Part shown: positions 1 to 7,494 of the stretch, one piece after another
Numbering within the stretch: the stretch's first letter is position 1
Layout of the letters: each line of letters starts with the position of its first letter
From: CBFGTA01 sp965651595
GTDB taxonomy: Bacteria; Actinomycetota; Actinomycetes; S36-B12; UBA10799
Assembly (NCBI GenBank): GCA_965651595.1
Contig: CBFGTA010000045.1
Location: 1-16,514 of the forward strand
Direction of reading: 5' to 3'
DNA length: 16,514 nucleotides
Translations under genes and position numbers: made by a program
The notes under the pieces: model-generated
The model's database searches: none
The model's input: the letters and a program-made list of their open reading frames with translations, nothing else
Told to the model about the DNA's origin: nothing

Positions 1-206
1 TCCCAGTCCCGGCGGGCTACGCCGATCAGAACGAATCCTGGAGGGAGTAGACCGCGATTGGCCAGATCGTAGATTGCTGGCATGAGCTTCTTGCGGGCCA
101 GGTCACCGGTGACGCCAAACAACACCATCCCGCACGGTCCGGCGATGCGCGGCAGACGGCGGTCCTGAGGATCCCGCAGAGGATTGCGGTAGGGAAGCGT
201 TGGCAC
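1..206 (-). CDS. zwf: Glucose-6-phosphate 1-dehydrogenase, N-terminal part (truncated by window edge)
   Basis: This is the first 68 or so residues of glucose-6-phosphate dehydrogenase, which oxidises glucose 6-phosphate to 6-phosphogluconolactone with NADP in the cytoplasm and opens the oxidative pentose phosphate pathway. The reverse-strand translation shows NPLRD at residues 8-12, then RLPRIAGPCG, then the nucleotide-binding GVTGDLARKK loop (about residues 32-41), the Rossmann entry typical of Zwf. The following stretch LANRGLLPPGF is also characteristic. The start is a GTG at 206-204, chosen because about seven residues before NPLRD matches actinobacterial Zwf proteins. No strong Shine-Dalgarno is visible; GTGs at 248 and 245 are in frame but would add an unusual extension. 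It lies 48 bp after tal on the same strand, as the last visible gene of tkt-tal-zwf. The remaining 85% or so lies outside the window. Confidence 0.93.
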   Translation of the reverse strand, partial: MPTLPYRNPLRDPQDRRLPRIAGPCGMVLFGVTGDLARKKLMPAIYDLANRGLLPPGFVLIGVARRDW

Positions 207-219
207 TCGGTATCCAATC

Positions 220-249
220 AGTGGTGGGCGACGACCGCCGCCCACCACT
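220..249 (-). terminator. Hairpin between tal and zwf (attenuator or processing stem)
   Basis: A perfect 11-bp inverted repeat, 220-230 against 239-249, has an 8-nt loop. It begins 5 nt after the tal stop codon and ends 13 nt before the zwf GTG. There is no U-run after the stem on the minus strand, so it is not a classic intrinsic terminator; GC-rich terminators without U tails are known in actinobacteria. Because zwf follows at once, partial termination, mRNA-end protection or control of zwf translation are all possible. The structure is seen directly; its role is inferred. Confidence 0.6.
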
Positions 250-254
250 TTGGT

Positions 255-1355
255 CTACGAAATTGCACTCTCGACATTGTTGATGAGATCTTGCCAGGCG
301 TCTACGAACTTGACGACACCCTCTTCTTCAAGCGCGTCGAAGACTGCGTCCAGGTCGACACCCAAGTCGCGAACTTTGCGGAAGACTTCCTTGGCGTCTT
401 CATAGTTTCCGGTGATTGTGTCGCCCTCGATGTCGCCGTGAGCTGCTACTGCCTCCATCGTTGCCTCGGGCATCGTGTTGACGACCTGCTTGGCAGCTAA
501 TCGGACGACATAGCGATCGTCTGAATAGTCGGGATCCTTCACTCCAGTTGAGGCCCACAGGGGGCGTTGCACCCGGGCGCCTGCCTTCTCTAGAGCTTGC
601 CAGCGATCTGAATCGAGCAGTTCTTCGAAGGCTGCGTACGCCAGTCGAGCGTTCGCGATGCCAAGTTGCCCGCGCAGTTCGTGGGCCTCGGCAGATCCGA
701 TGGCGGCGAGTTCCTTGTCAACAGCGGAGTCAACGCGGCTGACGAAGAACGAAGCCACTGAGTGGATCTTCTTCAGATCGCGACCAGCTGCCTGGGCCTG
801 TTCTAGTCCTGTCATCCAGGCGTCCATCACTTCGAGGTAGCGGTCCACCGAGAAGATTAACGTGACATTGACGCTGATGCCGGCAGCGATGGTAGCGGTA
901 ATCGCAGGGAGACCTTCCTTTGTTCCCGGGATCTTGATGAGCACGTTCTCGCGATCGACCGCAAAGTGAAGAGCTGCCGCTTCGGCGATCGTGGCGTCGG
1001 TATTGCGGGCAAAGCGAGGATCGACCTCAATCGAGACTCGGCCGTCGTAGCCGTGAGACTTCTCGTAAATCTTGTGAAACAGGTCGCACGCCCAGCGCAC
1101 GTCGTAAGTGGTCATGGTGCGAATTGCTTCGTCCACGCTGAGGCCCCGAGCCTTGGCCCCGGTCACTTGGTCGGCGTAGGCGTCAGACCCACTAGCAATC
1201 GCCTTGTCGAAAATGGCCGGATTGGTGGTGACTCCAACAACGTGTGAGTTGTCGATGAGGCCTTGGAGATTGCCGCTGCTGAGCCGATCACGGCTGAGGT
1301 CGTCGAGCCAGATGGAAACTCCGGCCTTGCTGAGTTCTTTGAGTCGGTCTGTCAT
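255..1355 (-). CDS. tal: Transaldolase
   Basis: Transaldolase moves a dihydroxyacetone unit between sedoheptulose 7-phosphate and glyceraldehyde 3-phosphate, giving erythrose 4-phosphate and fructose 6-phosphate, in the cytosolic non-oxidative pentose phosphate pathway. The 366-residue length fits the long actinobacterial type. Signature 1, GVTTNPAIF, is at residues 41-49. Signature 2, with the Schiff-base lysine, is NVLIKIPGT around K141. The start ATG at 1355-1353 has a clear AAGGAG at 1366-1361, 5 nt upstream. The gene sits between tkt (88 bp upstream) and zwf (48 bp downstream) in the same direction, the standard actinobacterial tkt-tal-zwf order. Nothing is truncated or odd. Confidence 0.97.
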   Translation of the reverse strand: MTDRLKELSKAGVSIWLDDLSRDRLSSGNLQGLIDNSHVVGVTTNPAIFDKAIASGSDAYADQVTGAKARGLSVDEAIRTMTTYDVRWACDLFHKIYEKSHGYDGRVSIEVDPRFARNTDATIAEAAALHFAVDRENVLIKIPGTKEGLPAITATIAAGISVNVTLIFSVDRYLEVMDAWMTGLEQAQAAGRDLKKIHSVASFFVSRVDSAVDKELAAIGSAEAHELRGQLGIANARLAYAAFEELLDSDRWQALEKAGARVQRPLWASTGVKDPDYSDDRYVVRLAAKQVVNTMPEATMEAVAAHGDIEGDTITGNYEDAKEVFRKVRDLGVDLDAVFDALEEEGVVKFVDAWQDLINNVESAIS

Positions 1356-1385
1356 GTCTTCTCCTTGCTAGTTATGTGCGGGCTA

Positions 1386-1433
1386 GTAATGAGCGGCCAC
1401 CTGCGCGGCCCTGAATATTGCGGTAGTGAGCGG
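1386..1433. repeat. Two direct copies of an 11-bp motif in the tkt-tal spacer
   Basis: GTAATGAGCGG at 1386-1396 and GTAGTGAGCGG at 1423-1433 are the same 11-mer with one transition, 37 bp apart. They lie in the 88-bp spacer between tkt and tal, upstream of the tal Shine-Dalgarno. They could be paired protein sites or chance; no known operator is recognised. Confidence 0.3.
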
Positions 1434-1443
1434 TTGGGGGTGA

Positions 1444-3486
1444 CTAGCCGCGGGCGGCTGCAATGCTGTCGTGGGCGGCCGCGACCACGTTGTCCACAGT
1501 GAAGCCGAGCTTTTCGAGAAGTCGCGCACCGTCGGTGGATTCGCCAAAATGTTCGAGGCTGACGGCGCGACCTGCATCGCCGATAATGCGATACCACGGC
1601 ATAGCGACGCCTGCCTCCACGCTGACGCGGGCCTTGACGGAGCTGGGAATTACCGATTCCCGATATTCCTCTGATTCGGCCTCGAACCATTCCATGCACG
1701 GCATCGACACGACTCGAGCACTGATTCCGGCGGCTTCGAGAACTTCAGCTGCGCCTACAGCGAGTTGGACTTCAGAGCCCGTACCGATGAGCACGACATC
1801 CGGCGATTCCCCGGCCTCTTTGACCATTACGTACGCACCCCGCTCGACTCCGTCGTTCTGGGGGAACGTCGGAACCTTCTGCCGCGTGAGGATGAGACCG
1901 GCTGGCCTGCCCCTCTCCAGGATTGCTCGCCACGCCACAGCGGTCTCGTTGGCGTCGGCGGGCCGGACGATGTCGATGTCGGGCATGGCCCGCATCGCGG
2001 CGAGGTGTTCGACCGGCTGGTGTGTGGGGCCGTCTTCGCCGAGACCCACCGAGTCGTGGGTCCAGACGTAAGTGACTGGAGCCTGCATGAGGGCGGATAG
2101 GCGGACGGCTCCGCGCATATAGTCGGAGAACGTGAAGAAGGTTCCACCAAACACTCGGGTCAAGCCACCGAGTGCGATGCCGTTGAGGATCGAGCCCATT
2201 GCATGTTCGCGGATACCGAAGTGCAGAATGCGTCCGTATGGACTCGCTCCTGGCGCCATCGACCCCTCGGGAAGGAAGCTCATGCCACCTTCAATGGTGG
2301 TGTTGTTGGAGCCGGCGAGGTCGGCCGATCCGCCCCAGAACTCTGGTACGACGGCAGCGATTGCGTTGATCACTTCGCCGGAAGCTGCACGTGTCGCCAG
2401 ATCCTTTTCGAACACCGGGATCGACTCGCGGAACCCCTCTGGCAATTGATGGGTGAGGAGACGGTCGAGCAGCGCCGCCTTGGCAGGGTGGTTGCTCTTC
2501 CACTGATCGAGTTGAGTGTTCCACGCTGAGTGGGCGGCCTGCCCGCGATCCACGACCTGGCGAGCATGTTCGAGAACGCCTTCGGGAACCTCAAAGCTCT
2601 TTTCCGGGTCGAACCCGAGAATCTCCTTGATCTTGGTGATCTCGGTTGCTCCCAAGTCAGCGCCGTGAGCCTTGCCCGTGTTCTGCAGAGTGGGCGCTGG
2701 CCAGCCGATGATGGAGCGAACCCGAATTAGGGTGGGCAGTTCAGAGGCCCGAGCCCGTTGCAGTGCGGCATAGACCCCAAACACATCAACACTGCCGTTG
2801 GGGAGTAGATCGACATGCTCGGTGTTCCAGCCATAGGCCCGGTAGCGGGCCTCAACGTCTTCGCTGAAAGCAACCTCAGTGTTGCCTTCGATGGAGATGT
2901 GGTTGTCGTCGTAGATGACGGTCAGGTTGCTGAGTTTTTGGTGTCCGGCTAGAGACGAAGCTTCGCTGGTGATGCCCTCTTCCATGCAGCCATCGCCCGC
3001 GATGACCCACACGTGATGATCGAAGGGACTCTCCCCAGGTGCAGCGCCTGCATCGAGTAGCCCGCGAACATATCGAGCGTCCATCGCCATGCCTACCGCG
3101 GTGGCCAGTCCTTGACCCAGGGGGCCAGTGGTGGTTTCGACACCCACTGTGTGCCCGTATTCCGGGTGGCCCGGGGTGAGTGACCCCTCTTTACGGAAAC
3201 CCTTGATGTCGTCGAGTTCGAGTCCGTAGCCGCTGAGGAACAGTTGCAAATACAGCGTCAAGCTGGAATGGCCAGCCGAAAGAACGAACCGATCGCGGCC
3301 GATCCAGTGGGGGTCGCTGGGATCGTGGCGCATCACGCGCTGGAATAGCACAGATGCGACGGGAGCCAGGCTCATGGCGGTACCGGGATGCCCGTTGCCG
3401 GTGTCGTGAACAGCGTCGGCGGCGAGAACTCGCACCGTGTCCACCATTCGTTCGTCGAGTTCTGACCAATCCAACTGTTCCGACAT
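1444..3486 (-). CDS. tkt: Transketolase
   Basis: Thiamine-diphosphate enzyme that transfers two-carbon ketol units between pentose, tetrose and hexose phosphates, linking the pentose phosphate pathway to glycolysis in the cytosol. The 680-residue protein has the full domain order. The N-terminal PP domain carries GHPG (32-35), AGHSS (71-75) and the Mg/ThDP motif GDG (164-166) with N195. The Pyr domain carries the catalytic glutamate E427 in FGIREH and the THDS motif (476-479). The C-terminal domain ends normally. The ATG at 3486-3484 is chosen because AAGGGAAG (3497-3490) lies just upstream and MSEQLDW matches the usual N-terminus. The open frame runs on to 3642, but that extension has no family similarity and contains the ribosome site. 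It heads tkt-tal-zwf and is divergent from ctaB. Confidence 0.97.
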   Translation of the reverse strand: MSEQLDWSELDERMVDTVRVLAADAVHDTGNGHPGTAMSLAPVASVLFQRVMRHDPSDPHWIGRDRFVLSAGHSSLTLYLQLFLSGYGLELDDIKGFRKEGSLTPGHPEYGHTVGVETTTGPLGQGLATAVGMAMDARYVRGLLDAGAAPGESPFDHHVWVIAGDGCMEEGITSEASSLAGHQKLSNLTVIYDDNHISIEGNTEVAFSEDVEARYRAYGWNTEHVDLLPNGSVDVFGVYAALQRARASELPTLIRVRSIIGWPAPTLQNTGKAHGADLGATEITKIKEILGFDPEKSFEVPEGVLEHARQVVDRGQAAHSAWNTQLDQWKSNHPAKAALLDRLLTHQLPEGFRESIPVFEKDLATRAASGEVINAIAAVVPEFWGGSADLAGSNNTTIEGGMSFLPEGSMAPGASPYGRILHFGIREHAMGSILNGIALGGLTRVFGGTFFTFSDYMRGAVRLSALMQAPVTYVWTHDSVGLGEDGPTHQPVEHLAAMRAMPDIDIVRPADANETAVAWRAILERGRPAGLILTRQKVPTFPQNDGVERGAYVMVKEAGESPDVVLIGTGSEVQLAVGAAEVLEAAGISARVVSMPCMEWFEAESEEYRESVIPSSVKARVSVEAGVAMPWYRIIGDAGRAVSLEHFGESTDGARLLEKLGFTVDNVVAAAHDSIAAARG

Positions 3487-3504
3487 TGACTTCCCTTCAT
3501 TCAT

Positions 3505-3520
3505 CCCCGACCGTGCGGGG
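3505..3520 (-). other. Short GC hairpin in the tkt leader
   Basis: CCCCG (3505-3509) pairs with CGGGG (3516-3520) across a 6-nt loop. It lies 8 nt upstream of the tkt ribosome site (3497-3490), so in the tkt mRNA it would sit just before the initiation region. The stem is only 5 bp, and any regulatory role is speculative. Confidence 0.3.
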
Positions 3521-3624
3521 GACGTCTTTCCCGGTAATGAGTGCTGTCGGCTCACGGGAGTCGACGCTGCAATACTGTCGGATCTCGGCCACCAATGCAT
3601 GCCCGACATAGGATCCCGCCGCCG

Positions 3625-3636
3625 AATTGCGCAATT
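3625..3636. promoter_or_regulatory. 12-bp perfect palindrome, candidate operator
   Basis: AATTGCGCAATT is a perfect dyad about 140 bp upstream of tkt and 155 bp upstream of ctaB, in a locally AT-richer patch. Such a site could bind a dimeric regulator of either divergent gene. The binding protein is unknown to me. Confidence 0.35.
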
Positions 3637-3778
3637 GGGCATTCAAATCTTTGCCGTCGGAGGACGAGAGGTGTTCGATAGGCGCCAGCGTGCGCGGCAG
3701 GTGCTGCTGGAAGCGCTGCGTGACGCTCCTGCGGTAGCGGTCACAGCGTTGGAGTCACACGCTGCGATGGCAGAGTAG

Positions 3779-3791
3779 TAGGCTGTGGGCG
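3779..3791 (+). promoter_or_regulatory. -10-like box for leaderless ctaB
   Basis: TAGGCT (3779-3784) fits the actinobacterial TANNNT -10 pattern and ends exactly 6 nt before the GTG at 3791. Transcription would therefore start on the start codon itself. No Shine-Dalgarno is visible, and no good -35 is seen at 17-18 bp spacing. Confidence 0.45.
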
Positions 3792-4762
3792 TGTCTTCGT
3801 CGCGTCGTGATGTCCGCTCTGCCCCCGAGGGGCTCTCACCGGACGAGCAAGCGGATAGGCAGACGCCGCAGGGGCGAGGTTGGACCCAGCATGTTGGTGC
3901 CTACGTTGCTCTCACGAAGCCTCGGATTATTGAACTGTTGCTGGCCACCACTATTCCGACGATGTTTTTGGCGGCTCAAGGCTTCCCCGGATGGTGGGTC
4001 ACTGTGGCGACACTCGTCGGTGGGAGTTTGGCCGCCGGTGGTGCTAACAGTCTCAACTGCTATATCGACCGGGACATCGACGCACTCATGAAGCGGACCG
4101 GACACCGGCCGCTCGTCCAAGGAACTGTATCCCCGGCAGGGGCCCTGATTTTCGGATTGTCCTTGTCAGTCGCGTCAGTGCTGTGGCTATGGCTGACCGT
4201 AAACCTGCTCGCCGCAGTTCTCGCATCAGGGGCAATCGCGTTCTATGTTGTGATCTATACGTTGGGCCTCAAGCGGCGAACCCCCCAGAACATCGTGTGG
4301 GGAGGCGCGGCTGGCTGTTTCCCGGTTTTGATTGCCTGGGCGGCCGTCACCAACTCCCTGTCCTGGACGCCTGTTGTTCTGTTCATGATTGTTTTCCTGT
4401 GGACACCCCCGCACTACTGGCCGTTGTCTATCAAATTTCGCGATGACTACGCGGCCGCGGATGTTCCCATGCTGCCGGTCGTGGCGTCTGACCGAGACGT
4501 GGCCCGCCAGATTGTCCTCTACTCATGGGCGATGGTGGGTTGTTCCCTGATATTGGTGCCCGTCGCTCCCATGGGGTGGGTTTATATCGTAGCTGCGATC
4601 GTCCTAGGGGCGGTGTTCATTGGCGAGGCCCACGCCCTGCTGGCCAGGGTAACTCGTGGCCAGGACGGTCGGGCGATGCGCCTGTTCCACTGGTCGATCA
4701 CCTACTTGGCGCTACTGTTTCTAGCCGTGGCGATCGATCCGTTCTTCGTCAACATTGGCTAA
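3791..4762 (+). CDS. ctaB: Protoheme IX farnesyltransferase (heme O synthase)
   Basis: Integral membrane UbiA-family prenyltransferase that adds a farnesyl group to heme B to make heme O, the precursor of heme A for aa3-type cytochrome oxidase. The protein has about 323 residues. A hydrophilic N-tail of about 35 residues is followed by TKPRIIELLL. The first Asp-rich motif is N89-x3-D93-x3-D97, followed by KRTGHRPL. The second conserved region is DDYAAADVPMLP (about 218-229), and eight or nine hydrophobic segments are visible. An in-frame GTG at 3785 is an alternative start. I prefer 3791 because the -10-like TAGGCT lies exactly 6 nt before it. The stop is 3 bp from the convergent ctaA stop, and the partner enzyme CtaA acts next in the pathway. 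Confidence 0.95.
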   Translation: MSSSRRDVRSAPEGLSPDEQADRQTPQGRGWTQHVGAYVALTKPRIIELLLATTIPTMFLAAQGFPGWWVTVATLVGGSLAAGGANSLNCYIDRDIDALMKRTGHRPLVQGTVSPAGALIFGLSLSVASVLWLWLTVNLLAAVLASGAIAFYVVIYTLGLKRRTPQNIVWGGAAGCFPVLIAWAAVTNSLSWTPVVLFMIVFLWTPPHYWPLSIKFRDDYAAADVPMLPVVASDRDVARQIVLYSWAMVGCSLILVPVAPMGWVYIVAAIVLGAVFIGEAHALLARVTRGQDGRAMRLFHWSITYLALLFLAVAIDPFFVNIG

Positions 4763-4765
4763 GTC

Positions 4766-5713
4766 TCACGAAACCACGTGCTGGGATCCAACCAACGGGT
4801 TGGTGATCGGGTAGCCGCGAGTGCGCGTGGCTAGGACGAGCGTCACGAGTGTGATCCACACAGCGCAGGCCCCGGCCAGATGCGCCAACACGAGTAGCCA
4901 GGGCACTCCTGTGAAATATTGCGTGTAGCCGATGATTCCTTGGGCCGCACTCACGGCCAGCAGCAGCCATGCTCGCCGACGCACCGACGGGGGCGCTGAG
5001 CTGACGTGGGCCGCCACGATCAGCCCGATCAACAGTCCAATGAACAAGACCACGAGATCGGCATGCATCCAGGTGATGGTGCGAATATCGAAGGGAAGAC
5101 GATTATCCACGGCGAGGTCACCTGCGTGAGGACCCGTCCCCGTGACGAGGGTTCCGAGAACGAGCACCATGAATCCGGTGGCGAGCAAGACGAATGCTAA
5201 CACCCGCAGAGCGCGGTGGGTCGTGATGACGATCGGCGTATCGGCAGGTTCGCGGGAACGAACGTAGAGGATGACACATGCTGCGATGAGCAGCGCGGAC
5301 ACTAGGAAGTGGGCGGCAACAGTCAGGGGATGAAGGCCGGTGAGAACCGTTATTCCTCCCAGGACGGCCTGCACGATCGTTCCCACGAGCGGCACGAGCG
5401 CCAGCCACAAGAGCGGTTTTCTCCGATCGAGGCCGCGGCGCGCCAACTGCCGCCGCCAGAGCACGCAACCGGCAATGGCCGCCAAGGCAGCGACAGCGAG
5501 AACAAACGTCAGCAGCCGATTGCCGAACTCCACATACTTGTGCCACGACTGCTCCTGGATCGTGGTTGGCACGAAGGATCCCGGGGTGCATTCGGGCCAT
5601 GTGGGGCAGCCGAGGCCGCTAGCAGTCAGTCGAACGAGCCCCCCGGTGAGGACGATGCCGGTCTGGACCACCACATTGGTGAGAAAGATTGCCCGCAGCC
5701 ATCGAGGAGCCAT
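4766..5713 (-). CDS. ctaA: Heme A synthase (COX15/CtaA family)
   Basis: Membrane heme-containing oxygenase-like enzyme that converts heme O to heme A for cytochrome c oxidase. The 315-residue protein has eight predicted membrane helices in two four-helix halves. After helix 1, SGLGCP...C carries C36 and C42, the extracytoplasmic cysteine pair of the family. HKYVEFGNR (58-66) holds the conserved glutamate E62. Further ligand-type histidines are H128/H135, H217 (in WMHADL) and H278 (in LAHLAG). The position usually His in the E-x-x-H-R motif is N65 here, with H58 just upstream, a pattern I recall from actinobacterial homologues. The start ATG at 5713 has AGGAAGG 7 nt upstream, and the permease gene ends 12 bp before it. 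It is therefore the last gene of a three-gene operon and converges on ctaB. Confidence 0.94.
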   Translation of the reverse strand: MAPRWLRAIFLTNVVVQTGIVLTGGLVRLTASGLGCPTWPECTPGSFVPTTIQEQSWHKYVEFGNRLLTFVLAVAALAAIAGCVLWRRQLARRGLDRRKPLLWLALVPLVGTIVQAVLGGITVLTGLHPLTVAAHFLVSALLIAACVILYVRSREPADTPIVITTHRALRVLAFVLLATGFMVLVLGTLVTGTGPHAGDLAVDNRLPFDIRTITWMHADLVVLFIGLLIGLIVAAHVSSAPPSVRRRAWLLLAVSAAQGIIGYTQYFTGVPWLLVLAHLAGACAVWITLVTLVLATRTRGYPITNPLVGSQHVVS

Positions 5714-5725
5714 GAATGAGCCTTC

Positions 5726-6535
5726 CTATTCCCAGGAAAAAGTGCGAACAGTGACGAGGACGCCAGCACACGCCCACGCGGCGAGCAATCCCAGTGACGC
5801 CAGCGGCATGGTCTCGACCCCCAGCATCACTGCCCGCAGGCCTTCACCGAGAGCCGCCGACGGCAAGAACTCGGCCACCGTAGTGACGGCGTTCGGCAGA
5901 GACGCTAAGGGAATGACCAAGCCGCCGAGCAGCACCATCAGGATGAAGACACCGTTCGCGACCGCGAGAGTGGCTTCGGCGCGCAACAGCCCGGCTACCG
6001 CAATACCCCACGCCGAGAAGGCCGCCGTGCCCATAATGATCAGGGCCAAGACGGATCCGAAGTTTCCCTCCGGCCGCCAGCCGAGTCCGACAGCGACGGC
6101 AGTCAGCAGAATCAACTGCAAGACTTCGATCGTCACCACCGTCAACGTCCGTCCGGCCAGCAAACCGCCACGCGACAGGGGTGTCGAACCCGTCCACTTC
6201 AGGACGCCGTAGCGTCGGTCGAATCCGGTAGCGATCGCCTGGGCAGTGAATGCCGTACTCACGATGGCTACGGCCGCCACACCCGGGAACACCACGTCAA
6301 CTCGGGTCGGCGCTGTGCCGGAAGTCGGCCAACTTGCCAAGAACCCGTCGACGAGCGGGAGCGCCGTGAGGGCAACGAGCAAGATGAGAGGAATGCCCAT
6401 AGTCAATAGCAGTTGCTCACCGTTACGCAGCCACGTACGAGTGTTGAGCTTCCATTCGGCACGCACAGCGGCACCGGTACTGGCCGGGCCCGGCGCTGGG
6501 TGCAGATCTAGCAAGTTGTCTCGCAAGTGCGTCAT
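5726..6535 (-). CDS. ABC-2 type transporter permease
   Basis: Membrane component of an ABC exporter-like system. The 269-residue protein has about six hydrophobic segments (near 41-60, 82-104, 131-151, 161-184, 189-210 and 245-263) after a hydrophilic N-tail. The arrangement and the FDRRYGVLKW...TPLSR loop are typical of ABC-2 (DrrB-like) permeases. The start ATG at 6535-6533 overlaps the stop of the upstream ATPase gene in an ATGA, so the two are almost certainly one transporter. Open frame continues upstream to 6637, but that part lies inside the ATPase gene. ctaA follows after 12 bp. From memory, the mycobacterial counterpart next to ctaA is Rv1457c. The substrate is unknown; a link to heme or oxidase assembly is suggested only by position. 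Confidence 0.88.
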   Translation of the reverse strand: MTHLRDNLLDLHPAPGPASTGAAVRAEWKLNTRTWLRNGEQLLLTMGIPLILLVALTALPLVDGFLASWPTSGTAPTRVDVVFPGVAAVAIVSTAFTAQAIATGFDRRYGVLKWTGSTPLSRGGLLAGRTLTVVTIEVLQLILLTAVAVGLGWRPEGNFGSVLALIIMGTAAFSAWGIAVAGLLRAEATLAVANGVFILMVLLGGLVIPLASLPNAVTTVAEFLPSAALGEGLRAVMLGVETMPLASLGLLAAWACAGVLVTVRTFSWE

Positions 6536-7494
6536 CTGCCAGGCTCCGATGGCTTCATCAGGGACACGATGGCTTCCTCGAAGTTGCCGCCCCCATCGCT
6601 GACGTGCTCGATGAAATAGCCGTACCGCGCGCACCACTGGGTGATCTCCGAGAGGACCCGGCGGTCGTCGTCAGTCGAGTCGAAAGACACGGTTCCGTCG
6701 GAGTTTGCCACCAGTTCAATCTCGAGGCTTCCGGACAACTCGGTGGCGAGTTCGCTCAGCGTGCCCTCCGGTATTCCCGGGCGACTTCTCGGACCTCCGT
6801 ATGGGCCGTCGATCCGGACACTCACTCGAGCGGCACCCGTGGTCGAAAGTTCCTCGACGCTGCCGTTGGCGACGACGCGGCCTTGGTTGACCACGACGAC
6901 GTTGTCGGCTAGGGCACGCACTTCGTCCAGAGAATGGCTGGTGAGCACGACGGTGACTCCGCTCGCCCGCAGTTCGGTGATCACGTCCCACACCTGTCGC
7001 CGAATGAGGGTGTCCATACCCGCGGTCGGCTCGTCGAGGAACACTAGTTCGGGCCGGCCGATGATGGCGAGGGCGAACTTCACGCGCTGTTGTTGGCCAC
7101 CGGACATTCGTCGGAACGTCGTGGGCCGGTCCTCGAGCCCGAGCGTGTCCATCAAGGCATCGGTGGGGAGGGGATTGCTGTAGAAAGACGCGGCATAGGT
7201 GAGGGCCTGACGGGCGGTGGCACCCGAAGTCACTCCACCTTCTTGGAGCATGACTCCCACCCGGGAACGGTGGACTCGGTCGGCACGCCATGGGTCCGTC
7301 CCGAGGACTCGGATCGACCCCGCTTGTGGGCGCCGATACCCCTCACACGCTTCGACGAGTGTTGTCTTGCCAGCACCGTTGGGTCCCAATATTGCTGAAA
7401 CCTTCCCGGTGGGGAAGGCAGCGGAAACACTCGAAACAGCCACTGTTTTTCCGTACGAGATTGTCACACCGCGTACCGCAATCGCTTCGGGCAC
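6532..7494 (-). CDS. ABC transporter ATP-binding protein
   Basis: Cytoplasmic ATPase subunit of the ABC system whose permease follows. The 320-residue protein has Walker A GPNGAGKTT (37-45, K43), Q-loop Q84, signature MSGGQ (130-134), Walker B ending FLDEP with D154/E155, and switch H187. A C-terminal extension of about 100 residues after the nucleotide-binding domain resembles that of CcmA/DrrA-type exporter ATPases. The start is a GTG at 7494-7492 (VPEAIAVRG). No Shine-Dalgarno is present, but the -10-like TAGACT ends exactly 6 nt upstream, suggesting a leaderless transcript. It heads the operon ATPase-permease-ctaA and is divergent from the NadR-like gene with 22 bp between start codons. 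The substrate is not known. Confidence 0.92.
   Translation of the reverse strand: MPEAIAVRGVTISYGKTVAVSSVSAAFPTGKVSAILGPNGAGKTTLVEACEGYRRPQAGSIRVLGTDPWRADRVHRSRVGVMLQEGGVTSGATARQALTYAASFYSNPLPTDALMDTLGLEDRPTTFRRMSGGQQQRVKFALAIIGRPELVFLDEPTAGMDTLIRRQVWDVITELRASGVTVVLTSHSLDEVRALADNVVVVNQGRVVANGSVEELSTTGAARVSVRIDGPYGGPRSRPGIPEGTLSELATELSGSLEIELVANSDGTVSFDSTDDDRRVLSEITQWCARYGYFIEHVSDGGGNFEEAIVSLMKPSEPGR

Larger units (their letters stand above)
3487..3790. promoter_or_regulatory. Divergent tkt / ctaB intergenic control region
   Basis: These 304 bp separate the starts of tkt (left) and ctaB (right) and must hold the promoters of both operons. Visible elements are the tkt ribosome site, a small GC hairpin at 3505-3520, a palindrome at 3625-3636 in an AT-richer patch, and a -10-like box just before ctaB. 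I found no clear -35/-10 pair for tkt and no convincing small gene; open frames across it look like shadows of coding frames. Confidence 0.6.

Noticed and set aside
3487..3642. Upstream extension of the tkt frame adding 52 residues
   Set aside because: The added residues do not look like transketolase, and the ribosome site AAGGGAAG lies within the extension, just before the ATG at 3486. MSEQLDW is the usual kind of N-terminus.
4791..4804. ACCAAC-GG-GTTGGT inverted repeat near the ctaA/ctaB junction as a terminator
   Set aside because: The loop would be too small for the full stem, and it lies within the ctaA coding end; more likely coincidental.
6536..6637. Upstream extension of the permease frame
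   Set aside because: It lies inside the ATPase coding sequence and is Arg-rich, as expected of a shadow frame. The ATGA overlap gives the natural start.
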